This document shows, piece after piece, positions 63,600 to 64,000 of a stretch of DNA of 64,000 bases. Position numbers and translations under genes: made by a program. This DNA comes from Bradyrhizobium xenonodulans (GTDB lineage Bacteria; Pseudomonadota; Alphaproteobacteria; Rhizobiales; Xanthobacteraceae), in assembly GCF_027594865.1 (NCBI RefSeq), contig NZ_CP089391.1, forward strand, positions 3,502,501 through 3,566,500. Reading direction: 5' to 3'. Positions within the stretch are counted from its first letter, which is position 1. The number at the start of each line of letters is the position of its first letter. The notes below the pieces were generated by a model, which made no database searches, had not been told where the DNA came from, and saw only the letters and a list, made by a program, of their open reading frames with translations.

Positions 63600-64000
63600 T
63601 TACTCCCCATCCGTCGTGGTGGTGGTGGTGGTTTCAGCGTCTTCGCGCGGACGGCGCGGGCCGCGATCACCGCGGAAGCCGCCGTCGCGATCGCCGCCAC
63701 GGAAACCACCCTCGCGGTCGCCACGGAAGCCGCCTTCACGCTCGCCGCGGAAGCCGCCGCCACGATCGTCACGCTCGCGATCGCGATCGGCCTTGCGCAT
63801 CATCGCGGACGGGCCTTCCTCGAGCTCCTCGACGCGGACGCTGAGATAGCGGATCACGTCTTCGCTGATGCGCTCCTGGCGCTCGATCTCGGCGATCGCC
63901 GCGGACGGCGCGTCGATGTTGAGCAGCACGAAGTGCGCCTTGCGGTTCTTGTTCATGCGGTAGGTGAGGGAGCGAACGCCCCAGTTCTCGGTCTTGGTGA
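63600..64000 (-). CDS. rpsF: ribosomal protein bS6, 5' part beyond the window
   Basis: The C-terminal part of bS6. The gene runs off the right end; the visible frame already includes [29 protein letters not shown] sequence ([13 protein letters not shown]) and the [22 protein letters not shown] helix. After the fold come about 55 residues of [17 protein letters not shown] repeats and a TTTTTTTD run, an RGG-like tail not found in E. coli bS6. In E. coli bS6 is instead C-terminally glutamylated. The tail is Arg/Gly/Asp-rich and may contact RNA. Confidence 0.95.
   Translation of the reverse strand, partial: TKTENWGVRSLTYRMNKNRKAHFVLLNIDAPSAAIAEIERQERISEDVIRYLSVRVEELEEGPSAMMRKADRDRERDDRGGGFRGEREGGFRGDREGGFRGGDRDGGFRGDRGPRRPREDAETTTTTTTDGE

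Overview
The window is a high-GC, gene-dense alphaproteobacterial chromosome segment, most likely from Bradyrhizobium or a close relative in the Nitrobacteraceae. Support for this: the rpsF-rpsR-DUF2232-rplI block beside dnaB-alr; the minus-strand radA-cvpA-purF-SDR run; a PQ-rich lipoprotein and YfgM-like protein beside der; many GntR-FCD, PadR and TetR regulators next to small catabolic operons; and several families of palindromic intergenic repeats of the type common in Bradyrhizobium. No phage, plasmid, transposase, tRNA, rRNA or CRISPR array was seen. Genus assignment is inference from gene content and order, not from a search.

Layout. 0-5 kb: cupin, the Ohr/OhrR peroxide-resistance pair with two operator palindromes, a YjbR protein, and a tightly overlapping GntR-dicarboxylate symporter-threonine aldolase operon. 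5-18 kb: a set of small regulator-plus-enzyme units (PadR/methyltransferase, LysR/SDR, orphan acetolactate synthase, Lin0512, GNAT, serine hydrolase), an RtcB RNA ligase with a terminator in its leader, DUF429, GST and a TetR/TauE unit. 18-26 kb: CsaA, an ArsC-like protein, a PAS protein, a complete branched-chain-amino-acid-type ABC transporter (livG-F-K-H-M order) and a DUF47/Pit phosphate pair. 26-35 kb: a guanidine exporter (Gdx/SugE) under an apparent guanidine-II riboswitch, RF3, NnrU, a frameshifted acyl-CoA ligase, and YfgM-like/lipoprotein/Der/MFS. 36-43 kb: an orphan liv-type binding protein, an NHL-repeat protein, SDR, PurF, CvpA and RadA.

43-55 kb: material between radA and alr, which are adjacent in many relatives. 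It holds a translationally coupled periplasmic binding protein plus GGDEF-EAL protein (a likely ligand-to-c-di-GMP sensor), a second TauE, and a GntR-controlled operon of a beta-hydroxyacid dehydrogenase, a polar amino-acid-type ABC transporter and an RpiB isomerase. A GFA protein, an SGNH hydrolase, exonuclease III and a cysteine-rich secreted protein follow. 55-64 kb: alr and dnaB, small ORFs around a CRP-type palindrome, a minimal c-type cytochrome with a long charged tail, a TetR/thioesterase unit under two overlapping palindromes, and the ribosomal-protein operon rpsF-rpsR-DUF2232-rplI, with rpsF cut by the window end.

The best candidates for new biology are the riboswitch-gated Gdx with its visible Shine-Dalgarno switch, the binding-protein/GGDEF-EAL pair, the rtcB leader terminator, and the small-ORF/CRP-site cluster upstream of dnaB.
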